Source: Flavobacteriaceae bacterium
GTDB taxonomy: Bacteria > Bacteroidota > Bacteroidia > Flavobacteriales > Flavobacteriaceae
Length of the DNA: 64,000 nucleotides
Assembly (NCBI GenBank): GCA_013373385.1
Contig: JABXHX010000007.1
Location: 1 to 64,000 of the forward strand
Direction: 5' to 3'
The position numbers were made by a program, and so were the translations under genes. Below, in pieces: positions 53,716 to 62,575 of this stretch. The first letter of the stretch is position 1. Each line of letters begins with the position of its first letter. Under the pieces are notes generated by a model. The model was not told the origin of the DNA. It was given only the letters and a program-made list of their open reading frames with translations, and did no database searches.

Positions 53716-55167
53716 ATGCCACGTAGAGAGCGAAACAAATTTGTAAAAAGAGGTCAGATTTTAGAATTAAAAATTGTAGACTATGCTTTTGGAGGAAAAG
53801 GTATCGGAAAAATACATTCTGAAGATGGTGAATTTGTAGTTTTTGTCCCAAATACTTTACCTGGGCAAGTAGTAAAAGCACAAGTAAAAAAATCGAGTAA
53901 AAAATATGCAGAGGCTAAATTGATTGATATTATTGTAGCTTCTGATGATGAAATTAAGGTTCCTTTTCAAGACATTCCCGGAGCACCTTATATTCAGTTA
54001 CCAATCGAAAAGCAACATGCATATAAAAAAGAAAGTACATTATCACTTTTTAAACGAATAGGTAAGGTTGATAATATTGAAGATTTATTTGATGAGTTTG
54101 TAGCTTCTCCAAATGTTTTCCACTATAGAAATAAAATGGAGTATGGTTTTTCTGCGATTGGTTATGATAGAGAAAATAAAACGGATATAGATGAGTTTAC
54201 GCTTGGTTTTAAACGCCGTGGTGTTTGGTGGATGGGAGATAATTTAGAAAAGGATTCTGGCTTATTTGATAAACAGGTAGAAGATAATCTTAAAAAGATT
54301 AGACACTATTGTGAAGCAACTGATTTACAGCCTTGGCATGGGCCTAAAAAAGAAGGTTTTTTTAGATATCTAGTGGTTCGAAAATCTTATAAAACAAACG
54401 AGTTACTCTTTAATTTAGTTACTACATCGTATGACTTAGCTAAATTTGATCTTCAAAAATTTGCTCAATTATTAAAAGACATTTTTGGCAATCGATTGGC
54501 GGGTTTACTACACACCATAAATGATGAAACAGGCGATAGAACCATTGCTACTTCTGGTAGTTTAGAGTTGGTATATGGTAAAGATAAAATTGTAGAAGAA
54601 TTGTTAGGCTTAAACTTTGAAATAAGCATGAAAAGCTTCTTTCAAACCAATCCAAAATGCGCAGAAAAACTCTACACCAAAGTTGTTGATTATGTACTAG
54701 AAAATAAAGCTGCTGTTGATAATACAGTGGTAATGGATTTATTTTGCGGTACGGGAACTATTGGACAAATTGTTGCATCTAAAAGCAGTAACACAAAAAT
54801 TATTGGAGTAGACATTGTAGCAGCAGCAATTGAAGATGCTATAAAAAATGCGGAAAGAAATCATATTGAAGGATTAAAATTTTATGCAGCTGATGTGGGT
54901 AAGTTTTTAACTGAACACCCACAATATAAAGGCAACATTAAAACCATTATTTTAGACCCAGCTAGAGCTGGAATCATGCCAAAAACCTTGAAAAAAATTA
55001 TTGATTTAGGTGCAGATAGAATGGTGTATGTTTCTTGTAATCCTGCAACTCAAGCTAGAGATACAGAAATACTAAGAGACGCTGGTTACAATATTAAAAA
55101 AATAAGTTTGGTAGATCAGTTTCCACACACAAGTCATATTGAAACTGTAGTTTTGTTTGAGAAATAA
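53716..55167 (+). CDS. rlmD: 23S rRNA (uracil-C5)-methyltransferase, RlmD/RumA family
   Basis: A 483-residue enzyme: N-terminal TRAM domain (about 10-70, ILELKIVDYAFGGKGIGK), a central domain and a C-terminal SAM-methyltransferase domain with DLFCGTGTIG and catalytic Cys in YVSCNPAT. It forms 5-methyluridine in 23S rRNA. The four-Cys [4Fe-4S] site of E. coli RlmD is absent (the place reads PGAPYIQLPIEKQ), so it may be an iron-free RlmCD-like version and the exact position methylated is not certain. Followed by DUF6452 and DUF6048 genes. Confidence 0.9.
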   Translation: MPRRERNKFVKRGQILELKIVDYAFGGKGIGKIHSEDGEFVVFVPNTLPGQVVKAQVKKSSKKYAEAKLIDIIVASDDEIKVPFQDIPGAPYIQLPIEKQHAYKKESTLSLFKRIGKVDNIEDLFDEFVASPNVFHYRNKMEYGFSAIGYDRENKTDIDEFTLGFKRRGVWWMGDNLEKDSGLFDKQVEDNLKKIRHYCEATDLQPWHGPKKEGFFRYLVVRKSYKTNELLFNLVTTSYDLAKFDLQKFAQLLKDIFGNRLAGLLHTINDETGDRTIATSGSLELVYGKDKIVEELLGLNFEISMKSFFQTNPKCAEKLYTKVVDYVLENKAAVDNTVVMDLFCGTGTIGQIVASKSSNTKIIGVDIVAAAIEDAIKNAERNHIEGLKFYAADVGKFLTEHPQYKGNIKTIILDPARAGIMPKTLKKIIDLGADRMVYVSCNPATQARDTEILRDAGYNIKKISLVDQFPHTSHIETVVLFEK

Positions 55168-55218
55168 TGTAAAAGTTTATTCGTTTATTTGTAAAATGCA
55201 ATTCACATTAAATTTTAA

Positions 55219-55701
55219 ATGAAAAAACAACTTCTATATCTCTTTTTAATAGCTGTTCTTTTTAATGCCTGTGAAAAAGATGACATTTGTTTACAACCAG
55301 TCACACCAAAACTAGTATTAAGGTTTTACGATAACGCTAATCCTACCAGTAAAAAAGCGGTAAAAAACCTATCTATTTGGGCAGAAGGAAAAGACACTTT
55401 AAAAAGCTATAAAAGTGTAAATGTAGACTCAGTGGCCCTTCCTCTGAATATAAATGCAAATCAGACCGTGTATTATTTAAAAATGAATAATACAACGGGT
55501 AATAAAGCAGCTAATAAATACAACAAACTTACTATTAATTATAGCACAAAAGAAATTTACGTTTCTCGCTCTTGCGGATTTAAAACACTGTTTAACAATG
55601 TCACTTTTATTTCCAATAATGGATGGTTTCAATCTTTTACCCCTACAAGTTTAACAACAATCGATAATGAAAACAAAGCACACGTTAAAATATATTATTA
55701 G
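55219..55701 (+). CDS. DUF6452 lipoprotein
   Basis: A 160-residue lipoprotein: lipobox LFNAC (Cys18) followed by EKDDICLQPVTPKLVLRFYD, which is typical of the Flavobacteriia family DUF6452. Predominantly beta-strand. Function unknown. Its 3' end overlaps the DUF6048 gene by 35 bp, an unusually long coupling overlap, so the two are certainly co-transcribed. Confidence 0.83.
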   Translation: MKKQLLYLFLIAVLFNACEKDDICLQPVTPKLVLRFYDNANPTSKKAVKNLSIWAEGKDTLKSYKSVNVDSVALPLNINANQTVYYLKMNNTTGNKAANKYNKLTINYSTKEIYVSRSCGFKTLFNNVTFISNNGWFQSFTPTSLTTIDNENKAHVKIYY

Positions 55702-56359
55702 TTGTTGTTTACTTGCTATAACATTTACAAGTATTGCGCAACAAAAAGATACAATTGTATATAAGACTCCTTATGGATTACGCTTAGGAATTGATATTAG
55801 TAAACCCATTATGGGAATGATTGACACAAATTCTAGCGGATTAGAATTTGTTGCGGATTACAGGATTACTAAAAGATGGTTTATTGCTGCTGAGTTTGGG
55901 AATCAAGAAGAAAGAACAGTTGAAGACTATACAATATCTAACGCAAAGGGAAACTTTTTTAAAATAGGAGCCAACTACAACGCCTATAAAAATTGGTTAG
56001 ATATGAATAACGAAATTTTTGTTGGTTTTAGATATGCAAGAAGTAATTTTGAACAAACACTTCTTAGCTACAGAAGTAATACTGGGAGCGACTATTTTTC
56101 TGGAAGCACTAACACAACACCCATCACCTCAAAAGGATTGAGCGCCCAGTGGACAGAATTTGTATTGGGACTAAAAGTAGAAACGTTCAAAAACTTGTAT
56201 ATGGGCATGAGCTTTTCGTACAAAGTTATGTTGAGCTTACAGCATCCAAACAACTTTAAAACACTCTATGTACCAGGATTTAACAGAGTATTTGAAACCG
56301 AAACTGGCTTCGGATTTAATTACACAATCTCTTACTTAATTCCGTTTGTTAATAAGTAA
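55667..56359 (+). CDS. DUF6048 outer-membrane beta-barrel protein
   Basis: A 230-residue exported protein: signal peptide about 1-24 (ending SIAQ), then amphipathic strands ending in aromatic residues as in a small outer-membrane barrel (YGLRLGIDISKPIMGM through FGFNYTISYLIPFVNK). Matches the family DUF6048, whose gene regularly follows DUF6452. Function unknown. The overlap of 35 bp with the upstream gene supports stoichiometric synthesis of the lipoprotein and the barrel. Confidence 0.82.
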   Translation: MKTKHTLKYIISCCLLAITFTSIAQQKDTIVYKTPYGLRLGIDISKPIMGMIDTNSSGLEFVADYRITKRWFIAAEFGNQEERTVEDYTISNAKGNFFKIGANYNAYKNWLDMNNEIFVGFRYARSNFEQTLLSYRSNTGSDYFSGSTNTTPITSKGLSAQWTEFVLGLKVETFKNLYMGMSFSYKVMLSLQHPNNFKTLYVPGFNRVFETETGFGFNYTISYLIPFVNK

Positions 56360-56420
56360 TTCTTTGACTTTTACTTGTTTTTACTAACTTTATCATCCTT
56401 TTTTATAAAACTTATAAACA

Positions 56421-57368
56421 ATGAATAAAATACCAAGCGTTAATTTGGCTGATTTTTTATCGGGCGATGAAAATAGAAAACAACAGTTTATCAAAGAAAT
56501 TGGTCATGCATACGAAAACATAGGTTTTGTTGCGCTAAAAGGTCATTTTTTAGACGATACCTTAGTAGAAGATTTATACAGCCAAGTAAAAAACTTTTTT
56601 GATTTACCCGTTGATGTAAAACAACAATATGAAATACCAGGCATTGGTGGACAACGCGGATATGTGTCTTTTGGTAAAGAAAGTGCCAAAGGAAAAAAAG
56701 AAGGCGACTTAAAAGAATTTTGGCATTTTGGTCAGTATGTAGATGTAGATTCTAAATATGCTGAAGAATATCCAGCAAATGTAACCGTAAAAGAGCTCCC
56801 AAAATTTAACGAAGTTGGAAAACAAACCTATAAAATGTTAGAGAAAACAGCAAAATACGTATTGCGTTCTTTGGCATTACATTTAGGTTTAGACGAAATG
56901 TATTTTGACAATTACATTAAAAACGGAAACAGTATTCTAAGACCTATTCATTATCCACCCATAACCCAAGAGCCAAACAATGCTGTGAGAGCAGCTGCAC
57001 ATGGAGACATTAATTTAATTACTTTATTAATGGGCGCTCAAGGTAAAGGATTGCAAGTTCAAAACCATCAGGGAGATTGGATTGATGCCATTGCAGCACC
57101 AGATGAACTAATGATTAATGTTGGCGATATGTTATCTAGGCATTCTAACAACAAATTAAAATCTACTATTCATAGAGTGGTAAATCCGCCTAGAGAATTA
57201 TGGGGTACATCTAGGTATTCAATTCCATTTTTTATGCACCCAGTTAGTGATATGAAATTAGATGTGTTAGAAAGTTGTATTGACAAAGAAAATCCGAAGC
57301 AATTTGAAGACATTACTGCGGGCGAGTTTTTAAATGAGCGTTTACGAGAATTAGGTTTAATCAAATAG
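56421..57368 (+). CDS. Isopenicillin N synthase-like 2OG-Fe(II) oxygenase
   Basis: A 315-residue oxygenase. N-terminal DIOX_N region (IPSVNLADFLSG, GFVALKGHF) and a C-terminal double-stranded beta-helix with iron ligands His/Asp in AAHGDINLITLL and His in KSTIHRVVNP; the R-x-S that binds 2-oxoglutarate is in TSRYSIPFF. Substrate unknown. Followed 3 nt later by the SUI1 gene. Confidence 0.9.
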   Translation: MNKIPSVNLADFLSGDENRKQQFIKEIGHAYENIGFVALKGHFLDDTLVEDLYSQVKNFFDLPVDVKQQYEIPGIGGQRGYVSFGKESAKGKKEGDLKEFWHFGQYVDVDSKYAEEYPANVTVKELPKFNEVGKQTYKMLEKTAKYVLRSLALHLGLDEMYFDNYIKNGNSILRPIHYPPITQEPNNAVRAAAHGDINLITLLMGAQGKGLQVQNHQGDWIDAIAAPDELMINVGDMLSRHSNNKLKSTIHRVVNPPRELWGTSRYSIPFFMHPVSDMKLDVLESCIDKENPKQFEDITAGEFLNERLRELGLIK

Positions 57369-57371
57369 AAA

Positions 57372-57695
57372 ATGGATTTAAGAGACCAGCTAAAAAATCT
57401 TTTTCCAGAGCATCAAGAAACAGAAACAGCAGCACCAGAAGCTCCAACAATTTGGATGCAAGACGCTCCCTTACTCTGTAAATACGAAAAGCGAAAAGGA
57501 AAACCTATCACCATTATTGATGGTTATACAGGAGCTACCAATGATTTTAAAAAATTGACAAAAGAAATTAAAACCACCCTGAGTGTTGGTGGTAGTTTTA
57601 AGGACGAAAAAATCATTATTCAAGGAGATTATAGAGCTAAAATAATGCAACTGCTTCAAGAAAAAGGATTTAAAGTAAAACGCGTTGGCGGTTAA
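57372..57695 (+). CDS. SUI1/YciH-family translation initiation factor
   Basis: A 107-residue eIF1-like protein: core GKPITIIDGYTGATNDFKKLTKEIKTTLSVGGSFKDEKIIIQGDYRAKI, with the basic loop and the GD(Y/H) strand. In bacteria, YciH helps reject aberrant initiation complexes. Co-transcribed with the oxygenase gene, without obvious functional link. A hairpin 80 nt downstream may end the transcript. Confidence 0.9.
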   Translation: MDLRDQLKNLFPEHQETETAAPEAPTIWMQDAPLLCKYEKRKGKPITIIDGYTGATNDFKKLTKEIKTTLSVGGSFKDEKIIIQGDYRAKIMQLLQEKGFKVKRVGG

Positions 57696-57776
57696 TAAAT
57701 GTTAAAGTATCACAGATAAAAAATAAATAAATTCTAGCAGCGTTTTTTAATTGTAAAATAAGTCACAATAATTCTT

Positions 57777-57800
57777 AACACCCAAAATGGTGTTTGTTTT
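57777..57800 (+). terminator. Weak terminator-like hairpin
   Basis: AACACC-N6-GGTGTT followed by a T-rich stretch interrupted by G. It lies 82 nt after the SUI1 stop and 41 nt before the next start. Confidence 0.45.
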
Positions 57801-57841
57801 CGAATTACATCTGACTAATGAAAACAATAAAATTTAAACAG

Positions 57842-58789
57842 ATGAAAACTTCTACTCTACACATAACAAACGGTGATAGTACCACAAAATATTTACAAAA
57901 ACTGAATATTAAAGGGGACTTTATTACGTGGAGAGAGATGCTGTGTGAAGGAAAAACAGAAGTATATGTGGGTAGTGAGAACTTTTGGAAAATTCGGTTT
58001 AATCAATTAAAAAAATCTTATAAGATTACTAAAAAACAATTTATAGACCTCACTTTAAAAGAATATAGAAATCTTTGTAATCAAAAAACACAAGAAGAAA
58101 TTGTATTGTGGTTTGAGTACGATTTATTTTGTCAAATTAATATGATTGCCGTTATCAGCTGGCTAAAACATTATAGAAAAGGTAGAAAAATTTCTTTGGT
58201 TTGTAGCGGAGAAGTAAAAGGGAGTAAAAAAATGTTAGGGCTTTCAGAGTTAACAGAATTGCAACTGCTAGATCATTACAAAAACAAAATTGAACTCACA
58301 CAAGACGATATTGAATATGCAGATTACGTGTGGAGTTTATACTGTTCAAAAAACCCGCTACAATTACAAAATGTATATCAATACCAGCCTAGCAAAACAT
58401 TTAAATATTTAACCAATAGTTTGTTGGCGCATTTACAACGCTTCCCTTCTATTGGCAACGGACTAAATTCTATTGAGAATCACGTACTTACAGTTGCTAG
58501 CACAAATAAACTATCGTCTAAAGACCAATTAGTTAGCAGGTTACTAAAAGAACAAGAAGTTTATGGATTTGGAGATATTCAATACTTTAAAAAGATTGAT
58601 GATTTAAAAAGCCTGTTTCAATCTTATTCTCCTATAAAACTTAACGAAACAGGACAAAAAATACAGCAACAAATTTTAAATGCTTATGCCAATTTTAGAA
58701 ATGATACTTCGTATCTTGGCGGAGCAAAAAAATACAATTTTTTATACGATAATTCAACTAACAAGTTATTGAAAATAACCTCTTTATGA
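57842..58789 (+). CDS. DUF1835 domain-containing protein
   Basis: A 315-residue cytoplasmic protein: residues about 1-115 match DUF1835 (LHITNGDSTTKYL, FITWREMLCEGKT), followed by a helical DUF3658-like region. Function unknown. I prefer ATG 57842 (MKTSTLHI) to ATG 57818 because homologous starts, as I remember them, begin just before LHITNG. It overlaps the nucleoside phosphorylase gene by 4 bp, so the unit at 57.8-60.8 kb is one operon. Confidence 0.8.
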   Translation: MKTSTLHITNGDSTTKYLQKLNIKGDFITWREMLCEGKTEVYVGSENFWKIRFNQLKKSYKITKKQFIDLTLKEYRNLCNQKTQEEIVLWFEYDLFCQINMIAVISWLKHYRKGRKISLVCSGEVKGSKKMLGLSELTELQLLDHYKNKIELTQDDIEYADYVWSLYCSKNPLQLQNVYQYQPSKTFKYLTNSLLAHLQRFPSIGNGLNSIENHVLTVASTNKLSSKDQLVSRLLKEQEVYGFGDIQYFKKIDDLKSLFQSYSPIKLNETGQKIQQQILNAYANFRNDTSYLGGAKKYNFLYDNSTNKLLKITSL

Positions 58790-59652
58790 TAAAAGAATCT
58801 GAGCTCATCTTAAATCAAGATGGCAGTGTGTACCACTTAAACTTACAACCAGAACATATAGCCAAAGATATCATTTTTGTAGGCGATCAAGATAGAGTAG
58901 ATAAAATTACGAAGCATTTTGACTCGATTGAATTTACCACGCAAAAGAGAGAGTTTAAAACCTCAACAGGTATTTATAAAGGCAAAAGAATGTCTGTAAT
59001 TTCTACAGGTATTGGTCCAGATAATATAGATATTGTAATGAATGAACTAGATGCACTGGTAAATATTGATTTAAAAAATAGAACCGTAAACCCCATACAC
59101 ACTTCTTTAAATATTGTTAGAATTGGTACATCGGGCTCTTTGCAAAGTGATATCCCTGTAGATAGTTTTGTGCTTGCCAAATACGGCTTAGGCTTTGACG
59201 GAATGCTGCATTCTTACCAATGCGAGCACATACTTGAAAAAGATATTGAAGATGCCTTTATAGAACATACCAATTGGTCTTCAAGAAAATCAAGACCCTA
59301 TGTTGTTAAAAATAGTGAAGTTTTAGAAATAAGGCTTGCTAGCGATAATATCTTTTTAGGGTTTACCGCCACAGCAGTTGGTTTTTACGGGCCGCAAGGA
59401 AGGGTGTTGCGTTTGGCAATTCAAGACCCCGCGTTGAATAGTAAAATTGACAATTTTAATTTCAATGGCATTCGCGTTACCAATTTAGAAATGGAAACTT
59501 CAGCTATCTACGGATTGGCAAAATTACTAGGCCATAACGCTTGTTCTATGAATGCAATTATTGCCAATAGAGCCAATGGTACATTTAGCAAAGATTATCA
59601 ATCTGTGGTAGAAAATTTAATTAGCTACACACTAAATAAATTAGTGGAATAA
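58786..59652 (+). CDS. Nucleoside phosphorylase (uridine phosphorylase-like)
   Basis: A 288-residue enzyme of the PNP/UDP superfamily. Phosphate-binding Gly-Asp and Arg in IFVGDQDRVDKI, RIGTSGSLQ for ribose/phosphate, and VTNLEMETSAIYGLAKLLGH with the Glu-Met-Glu that holds the ribose. It splits a nucleoside with phosphate into base and ribose-1-phosphate. The base specificity is not readable. In an operon with 4-bp overlaps at the upstream junction and 1-bp at the downstream junction. Confidence 0.88.
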   Translation: MIKESELILNQDGSVYHLNLQPEHIAKDIIFVGDQDRVDKITKHFDSIEFTTQKREFKTSTGIYKGKRMSVISTGIGPDNIDIVMNELDALVNIDLKNRTVNPIHTSLNIVRIGTSGSLQSDIPVDSFVLAKYGLGFDGMLHSYQCEHILEKDIEDAFIEHTNWSSRKSRPYVVKNSEVLEIRLASDNIFLGFTATAVGFYGPQGRVLRLAIQDPALNSKIDNFNFNGIRVTNLEMETSAIYGLAKLLGHNACSMNAIIANRANGTFSKDYQSVVENLISYTLNKLVE

Positions 59653-59981
59653 TGTTTAAAGGTTATAAGCATACTCGCTACTATGTTGACATTCATCAAA
59701 TAGCATTATTTGAAAATTTAATGAAAGAGCATGAAATAAAAGTTATAAGTGAAACTGAACTTAATAATAATATTAAAAATGGAATTTTCTATGTCAGAGA
59801 AATAGATATTATTAAAATTGATGAAGTTTGCTTACAAAATGACATACATCTTCATGATGATTTTTCTACGTCTAGCGAACATTATCACTGGGTAAATAAG
59901 CTTCCAAAAAACTTAAAATTAATAGCTTATTTTTTCATTTTTATTATTGTTTTGTATTTTATATTTGGAGATTTAATATGA
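59652..59981 (+). CDS. DUF2007-like small protein with C-terminal membrane anchor
   Basis: A 109-residue protein: soluble part (1-85) of alternating helices and strands beginning KHTRYYVDIHQIALFENLMKEHEIKVI, and one hydrophobic helix (about 88-106). The soluble part weakly resembles DUF2007 (putative signal-transducing) proteins. Function unknown. It overlaps the phosphorylase stop by 1 bp and the binding-protein start by 4 bp. Confidence 0.7.
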   Translation: MFKGYKHTRYYVDIHQIALFENLMKEHEIKVISETELNNNIKNGIFYVREIDIIKIDEVCLQNDIHLHDDFSTSSEHYHWVNKLPKNLKLIAYFFIFIIVLYFIFGDLI

Positions 59982-60838
59982 TAACCCTAAGAATTGGTGG
60001 AGTTCCAGAGCATTTTAATTACCCTTGGTATTTAACGCTAAAGAACAAAGAATACCAACCGCATAATATTAATTTTCGCTGGCAAGATTTCCCTGGTGGA
60101 ACGGGACAAATGTGCACTGCCTTACGGAATGCTGATGTTGATATTGCCATCATTTTAACAGAGGGAATCATTAAAGATATTGGTGAAGGGAATCCTTCTA
60201 AAATTGTACAAACATTTGTTAAAAGTCCGCTTATTTGGGGAATCCATGTAGCAAGCAACTCATCATTTACAAAAATAGAAGAATTAGAACATGCAACTAT
60301 TGCGATTAGCAGATTTGGTTCTGGTTCACATTTAATGGCAATTGTTAATGCACACAATAATGGCTGGGATATAGATAAACTAAATTTTAAAGTAGTCGGA
60401 GATTTACAAGGTGGCATTGATGCATTGACCACCAGAAAAGCAGACTATTTTATGTGGGAACATTTTACCACAAAACCTTTAGTAGATAACCAAACATTTA
60501 GAAGAATTGACGATTGCCCTACTCCTTGGCCATGTTTTGTAATTGCTGTAAGAAATGAAATCTTAGAAAAGCATCCAAAAGAAATACAATCGGTTTTAGA
60601 AATCATCAATCAAAAAACGAGTGATTTTAAACAAATTGAAAATATTGATGTTGTATTATCTAAGCGATATGAACAACAATTAGCAGATGTACAAAAATGG
60701 CTTTCGCTCACAGAATGGGAAAGCAACTACCCTATTTCTAAAGAGCAAATTGATGAAATACAAAATAAAATGTTGCTCTTTAACGTTATAGAAAACAAAG
60801 TTGATGCTAAAAAATTCATTAAAAATATGTACATTTAG
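59978..60838 (+). CDS. Cytoplasmic periplasmic-binding-protein-fold protein (NMT1/THI5-like)
   Basis: A 286-residue protein with the two-lobed substrate-binding fold: LRIGGVPEHFNYPWYL at the start, DVDIAIILTEGIIKDI, then AISRFGSGSHLMAIV and GGIDALTTRKADYFMWEHFTT. It starts directly with the mature domain: no signal peptide, no lipobox, and no permease or ATPase gene nearby. It is therefore probably an intracellular enzyme or sensor with a binding-protein fold, as in THI5 or the Mqn enzymes, rather than a transporter part. Substrate unknown; a nucleoside phosphorylase in the operon suggests a nucleobase- or pyrimidine-related ligand. Confidence 0.8.
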   Translation: MITLRIGGVPEHFNYPWYLTLKNKEYQPHNINFRWQDFPGGTGQMCTALRNADVDIAIILTEGIIKDIGEGNPSKIVQTFVKSPLIWGIHVASNSSFTKIEELEHATIAISRFGSGSHLMAIVNAHNNGWDIDKLNFKVVGDLQGGIDALTTRKADYFMWEHFTTKPLVDNQTFRRIDDCPTPWPCFVIAVRNEILEKHPKEIQSVLEIINQKTSDFKQIENIDVVLSKRYEQQLADVQKWLSLTEWESNYPISKEQIDEIQNKMLLFNVIENKVDAKKFIKNMYI

Positions 60839-60859
60839 CCCTTTAAATAGTTCAATGAA

Positions 60860-61027
60860 ATGAAAAAAGCTGTATTTATTGCAATTTGTACATTAGGAAT
60901 TTTGAGTATAACTTCTTGTAGAAGCTCTGCAAATAGTTGTGGTTTAGCAAAAAACAACAAACAAACTAAGCAAACTCAACAAAACTTTCAAAAAACAAAC
61001 ACTGTTGTTTATGCAACGGTTAAGTAG
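60860..61027 (+). CDS. Small lipoprotein (55 aa)
   Basis: A 55-codon gene too short for usual cut-offs. Residues 1-19 are a signal sequence, with the lipobox ending ITSC (Cys20); then RSSANSCGLAKNN and a Gln/Asn/Lys/Thr-rich tail. It starts 21 nt after the binding-protein stop and is followed by a strong terminator, which supports a real gene. Function unknown. Confidence 0.7.
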   Translation: MKKAVFIAICTLGILSITSCRSSANSCGLAKNNKQTKQTQQNFQKTNTVVYATVK

Positions 61028-61051
61028 TTGAGAGTCTTATTCAAATTCGAT

Positions 61052-61077
61052 AAATCCGCTTTTTAGCGGATTTTTTT
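61052..61077 (+). terminator. Terminator of the DUF1835-to-lipoprotein operon
   Basis: AAATCCGCT/AGCGGATTT with a short loop and seven T; 24 nt after the small-lipoprotein stop. Confidence 0.88.
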
Positions 61078-61106
61078 ATACCTTTAAGTTTCATAAATTT
61101 TATTAA

Positions 61107-61880
61107 ATGGCTAGAATACATTTATTTGAAATTGCCGATTTTTCTTGGTTTCCTCAATTCTTAAGAAACTATCTAACAGATTTTTTACAATTCTTATCTA
61201 ATAAGACAAAGATGTACAAACCTGTGGTTCCGATTCTAAAAAAAGGATTGCAGTTAAGCAAAACAACTCAAATAGTTGATTTAGCATCTGGTGGTGGAGG
61301 TGGTTGGATTTGGCTCAACACAGAATTACAAAAAGAAATACCCGATTTAAAAATTTTATTGTCTGATTATTTTCCAAACATATCAGCTTTTGAATACACC
61401 AAAAAACAAGCGTTTAATATAGATTATACATCTAAGTCTGTTGATGCTAGAAATGTGCCTAGTAATTTAATAGGGTTACGCACGCAATTTTTATCCTTTC
61501 ATCATTTTAAACCAAAAGATGCCAAGCAAATACTACAAAATGCCATTGATGCAAATACATCTATTGCTGTGTTTGAAGCTCAAGAAAGAAGCCTACCAAG
61601 CATACTTGCAATGATCTTCTCTCCTATCACAGTACTATTTACTACGCCATTTATAAAACCTTTTAAACTTGGCAGAATACTATTTACATACTTAATACCT
61701 ATAATACCCTTTGTTGTTTTCTTTGATGGAATTGTCTCTTCGTTACGAACCTACTCTGTAAAAGAAATGACAAACTTGGTGAATCAATTAGTGCACAAAG
61801 ACACTTTTCATTGGGATATTGGTAAAGTAAAAGCTGGCCCTGGAGTGATTTTATACTTATTGGGAACACCAAAAAAATAA
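61107..61880 (+). CDS. SAM-dependent methyltransferase-like membrane-associated protein
   Basis: A 257-residue protein with a class I methyltransferase core (about 50-160): Gly-rich motif IVDLASGGGGGW, acidic motif LLSDYFPN and a motif SKSVDARNV. After it come two hydrophobic segments (about 165-185 and 195-215) that suggest membrane attachment and a lipid-like substrate. Reaction unknown. Its stop codon is immediately followed by the ung stop on the other strand. Confidence 0.78.
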   Translation: MARIHLFEIADFSWFPQFLRNYLTDFLQFLSNKTKMYKPVVPILKKGLQLSKTTQIVDLASGGGGGWIWLNTELQKEIPDLKILLSDYFPNISAFEYTKKQAFNIDYTSKSVDARNVPSNLIGLRTQFLSFHHFKPKDAKQILQNAIDANTSIAVFEAQERSLPSILAMIFSPITVLFTTPFIKPFKLGRILFTYLIPIIPFVVFFDGIVSSLRTYSVKEMTNLVNQLVHKDTFHWDIGKVKAGPGVILYLLGTPKK

Positions 61881-62546
61881 TTACCAGTCGATTGCTGCCT
61901 TTCCTAAGCTTTTTAAAACAGTATTAGTTTTAGAAAAATGTTTATTTCCAAACCAATACCCTCTATTGGCACTTAAAGGTGATGGGTGTCCTGTAGTTAA
62001 AATATGATGCTTGCTTTTATCAATCTTTACACCTTTCTTTTTAGCAAATCCGCCCCATAGTAAAAACACTACACCTTGCTTTTGCTCAGAAATTTGTGTA
62101 ATTACAGCATCTGTAAATTGCTCCCAACCTTGTTTTTGATGACTTCCTGCTTGATGAGCTCTTACCGTTAATGTTGCATTTAACAGCAACACACCTTGTT
62201 GTGCCCAACGAGATAAATCTCCAGAAGTTGGGTATGCTTTACCTGTATCCGTTTCTATTTCTTTAAAGATATTGATTAACGATGGTGGATGCGCAATACC
62301 ATCGTGCACAGAAAAACAAAGTCCGTTTGCTTGTCCTACTCCATGATACGGATCTTGCCCAATAATTACTACTTTTAAATCATCAAAAGAACAAGCATCA
62401 AATGCAGCAAAAATGTCTTTCCCTTTAGGATAACAGGTATGCTGTGTATATTCTGATTTTACAAAATCAACCAAATTTTTAAAATACGGTTTCTCAAATT
62501 CTGGTTGTAAAATATTTTTCCAAGATTCAGCAATATTTACCTGCAT
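61881..62546 (-). CDS. ung: Uracil-DNA glycosylase (family 1)
   Basis: A 221-residue enzyme that removes uracil from DNA. Water-activating loop GQDPYHGVGQANGLCFSV (catalytic Asp, about 62-79), VLLLNATLTV, and the DNA-intercalating HPSPLSA loop with catalytic His near residue 186. Typical length. Cytoplasmic. The stop codons of ung and the convergent methyltransferase are adjacent without spacer. A dispersed repeat separates it from mutS2. Confidence 0.96.
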   Translation of the reverse strand: MQVNIAESWKNILQPEFEKPYFKNLVDFVKSEYTQHTCYPKGKDIFAAFDACSFDDLKVVIIGQDPYHGVGQANGLCFSVHDGIAHPPSLINIFKEIETDTGKAYPTSGDLSRWAQQGVLLLNATLTVRAHQAGSHQKQGWEQFTDAVITQISEQKQGVVFLLWGGFAKKKGVKIDKSKHHILTTGHPSPLSANRGYWFGNKHFSKTNTVLKSLGKAAIDW

Positions 62547-62575
62547 ACTTTCTTATTTTTGCTTTTCAAAATTAA

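Noticed and set aside
60019..60432. 137-codon minus-strand frame inside the binding-fold gene
   Set aside because: Antisense shadow of a gene with clear family motifs and tight operon overlaps.
58786..60838. Futalosine-pathway (MqnB/MqnA/MqnD) menaquinone genes
   Set aside because: The phosphorylase is longer and uridine-phosphorylase-like rather than MqnB-like, no MqnC/MqnE radical enzymes are present, and the DUF1835 and DUF2007-like partners do not belong to that pathway.
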